Assembly (NCBI GenBank): GCA_017959645.1
Contig: JAGDAE010000252.1
Location: forward strand, 1-7,715
Length of the DNA: 7,715 nt
Source: Kiritimatiellia bacterium
GTDB taxonomy: Bacteria; Verrucomicrobiota; Kiritimatiellia; RFP12; UBA1067
Direction: 5' to 3'
Shown here piece by piece: positions 7,581-7,715 of the stretch. Made by a program: the position numbers and the translations under genes. The notes beneath the pieces are model-generated. The model saw only the letters and a program-made list of their open reading frames with translations. It had not been told where the DNA came from and made no database searches. The stretch's first letter is position 1, and each line of letters begins with the position of its first letter.

Positions 7581-7620
7581 CACAGTCCCACCTGACACTT
7601 CCTTGACTTATCGAACTTGT

Positions 7621-7649
7621 ATTCTAACATTTTCGGCCATTGGAAGCAA
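7621..7649 (-). promoter_or_regulatory. Sigma70-type promoter for the small frame and HD gene
   Basis: Reading leftward, TTGCTT (7649-7644) is followed by exactly 17 bases and TAGAAT (7626-7621), preceded by TG one base before the hexamer (extended -10). The predicted start is near 7614, leaving a leader of about 127 bases before the HD start codon, long for this otherwise tightly packed segment. A second, perfect TATAAT lies at 7696-7691, but any -35 for it falls outside the window. Confidence 0.55.
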
Positions 7650-7715
7650 CCGCCAAAGATGAAATTTTACAATCTATTGGCATGTGCGGGATTATATCCA
7701 TTTCAAACGTTTCGC
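7624..7715 (-). other. AT-richer edge segment with a frame open to the right edge
   Basis: From the right edge a frame of 29 sense codons runs to TAG at 7626-7624, ending SLAVASNGRKC. It could be the last part of a gene beyond the edge or chance. The stop codon coincides with the -10 box of the HD-gene promoter. Base use is clearly more AT-rich than in the housekeeping genes. I do not recognise the sequence. Confidence 0.2.

Overview
The window reads as a chromosomal segment of a GC-rich, LPS-producing, Gram-negative (diderm) bacterium. Every convincing gene lies on the minus strand, so the biological order runs from the right edge (base 7715) to the left edge (base 1). The two lipid A genes, a Pal lipoprotein and a Tat translocase establish the diderm envelope. 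The KtrB-type channel, the style of the Pal protein and the GH29 fucosidase are reminiscent of the PVC superphylum (Kiritimatiellota, Lentisphaerota or Verrucomicrobiota). That placement is inference from protein character and not a computed phylogeny.

Layout in transcription order. (1) 7715-7487 is an AT-richer leader with a good sigma70-like promoter and one or more tiny reading frames. (2) 7486-6890 is an uncharacterised HD-domain phosphohydrolase with a complete metal-binding set. (3) 6889-6790 is a short intergenic region with an extended -10 promoter. (4) 6789-4768 or further is a compact run rpmE (ribosomal protein L31), prfA (release factor 1) and lpxI, which continues into lpxB ending at 3725. 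Gaps are 4 bp, or stop and start codons overlap as GTGA or ATGA. (5) 3724-3655 is an intergenic region with the best promoter of the window, facing pal. (6) 3654 to the left edge is pal, tatB-like, tatC, ktrB and a truncated GH29 alpha-L-fucosidase, again with tiny gaps or overlaps of 4 and 23 bp.

How the genes work together: lpxI and lpxB catalyse consecutive steps of lipid A synthesis (UDP-2,3-diacylglucosamine to lipid X, then lipid X plus UDP-2,3-diacylglucosamine to the disaccharide). Pal tethers the outer membrane to peptidoglycan. TatB/TatC export folded proteins. KtrB imports potassium. The fucosidase is a secreted or surface glycan-degrading enzyme attached to the end of the envelope operon. 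rpmE and prfA contribute translation functions.

I see no CRISPR array, phage, transposase, rRNA, tRNA or obvious defence system. The most notable points are: a release factor 1 with about 32 residues missing from domain 1; a TatC lacking the usual first-helix Glu of the signal-binding site; a shortened LpxB N-terminal domain; a symmetric, possibly bidirectional promoter before pal; and an unexplained leader with coupled mini-reading frames before the HD gene.
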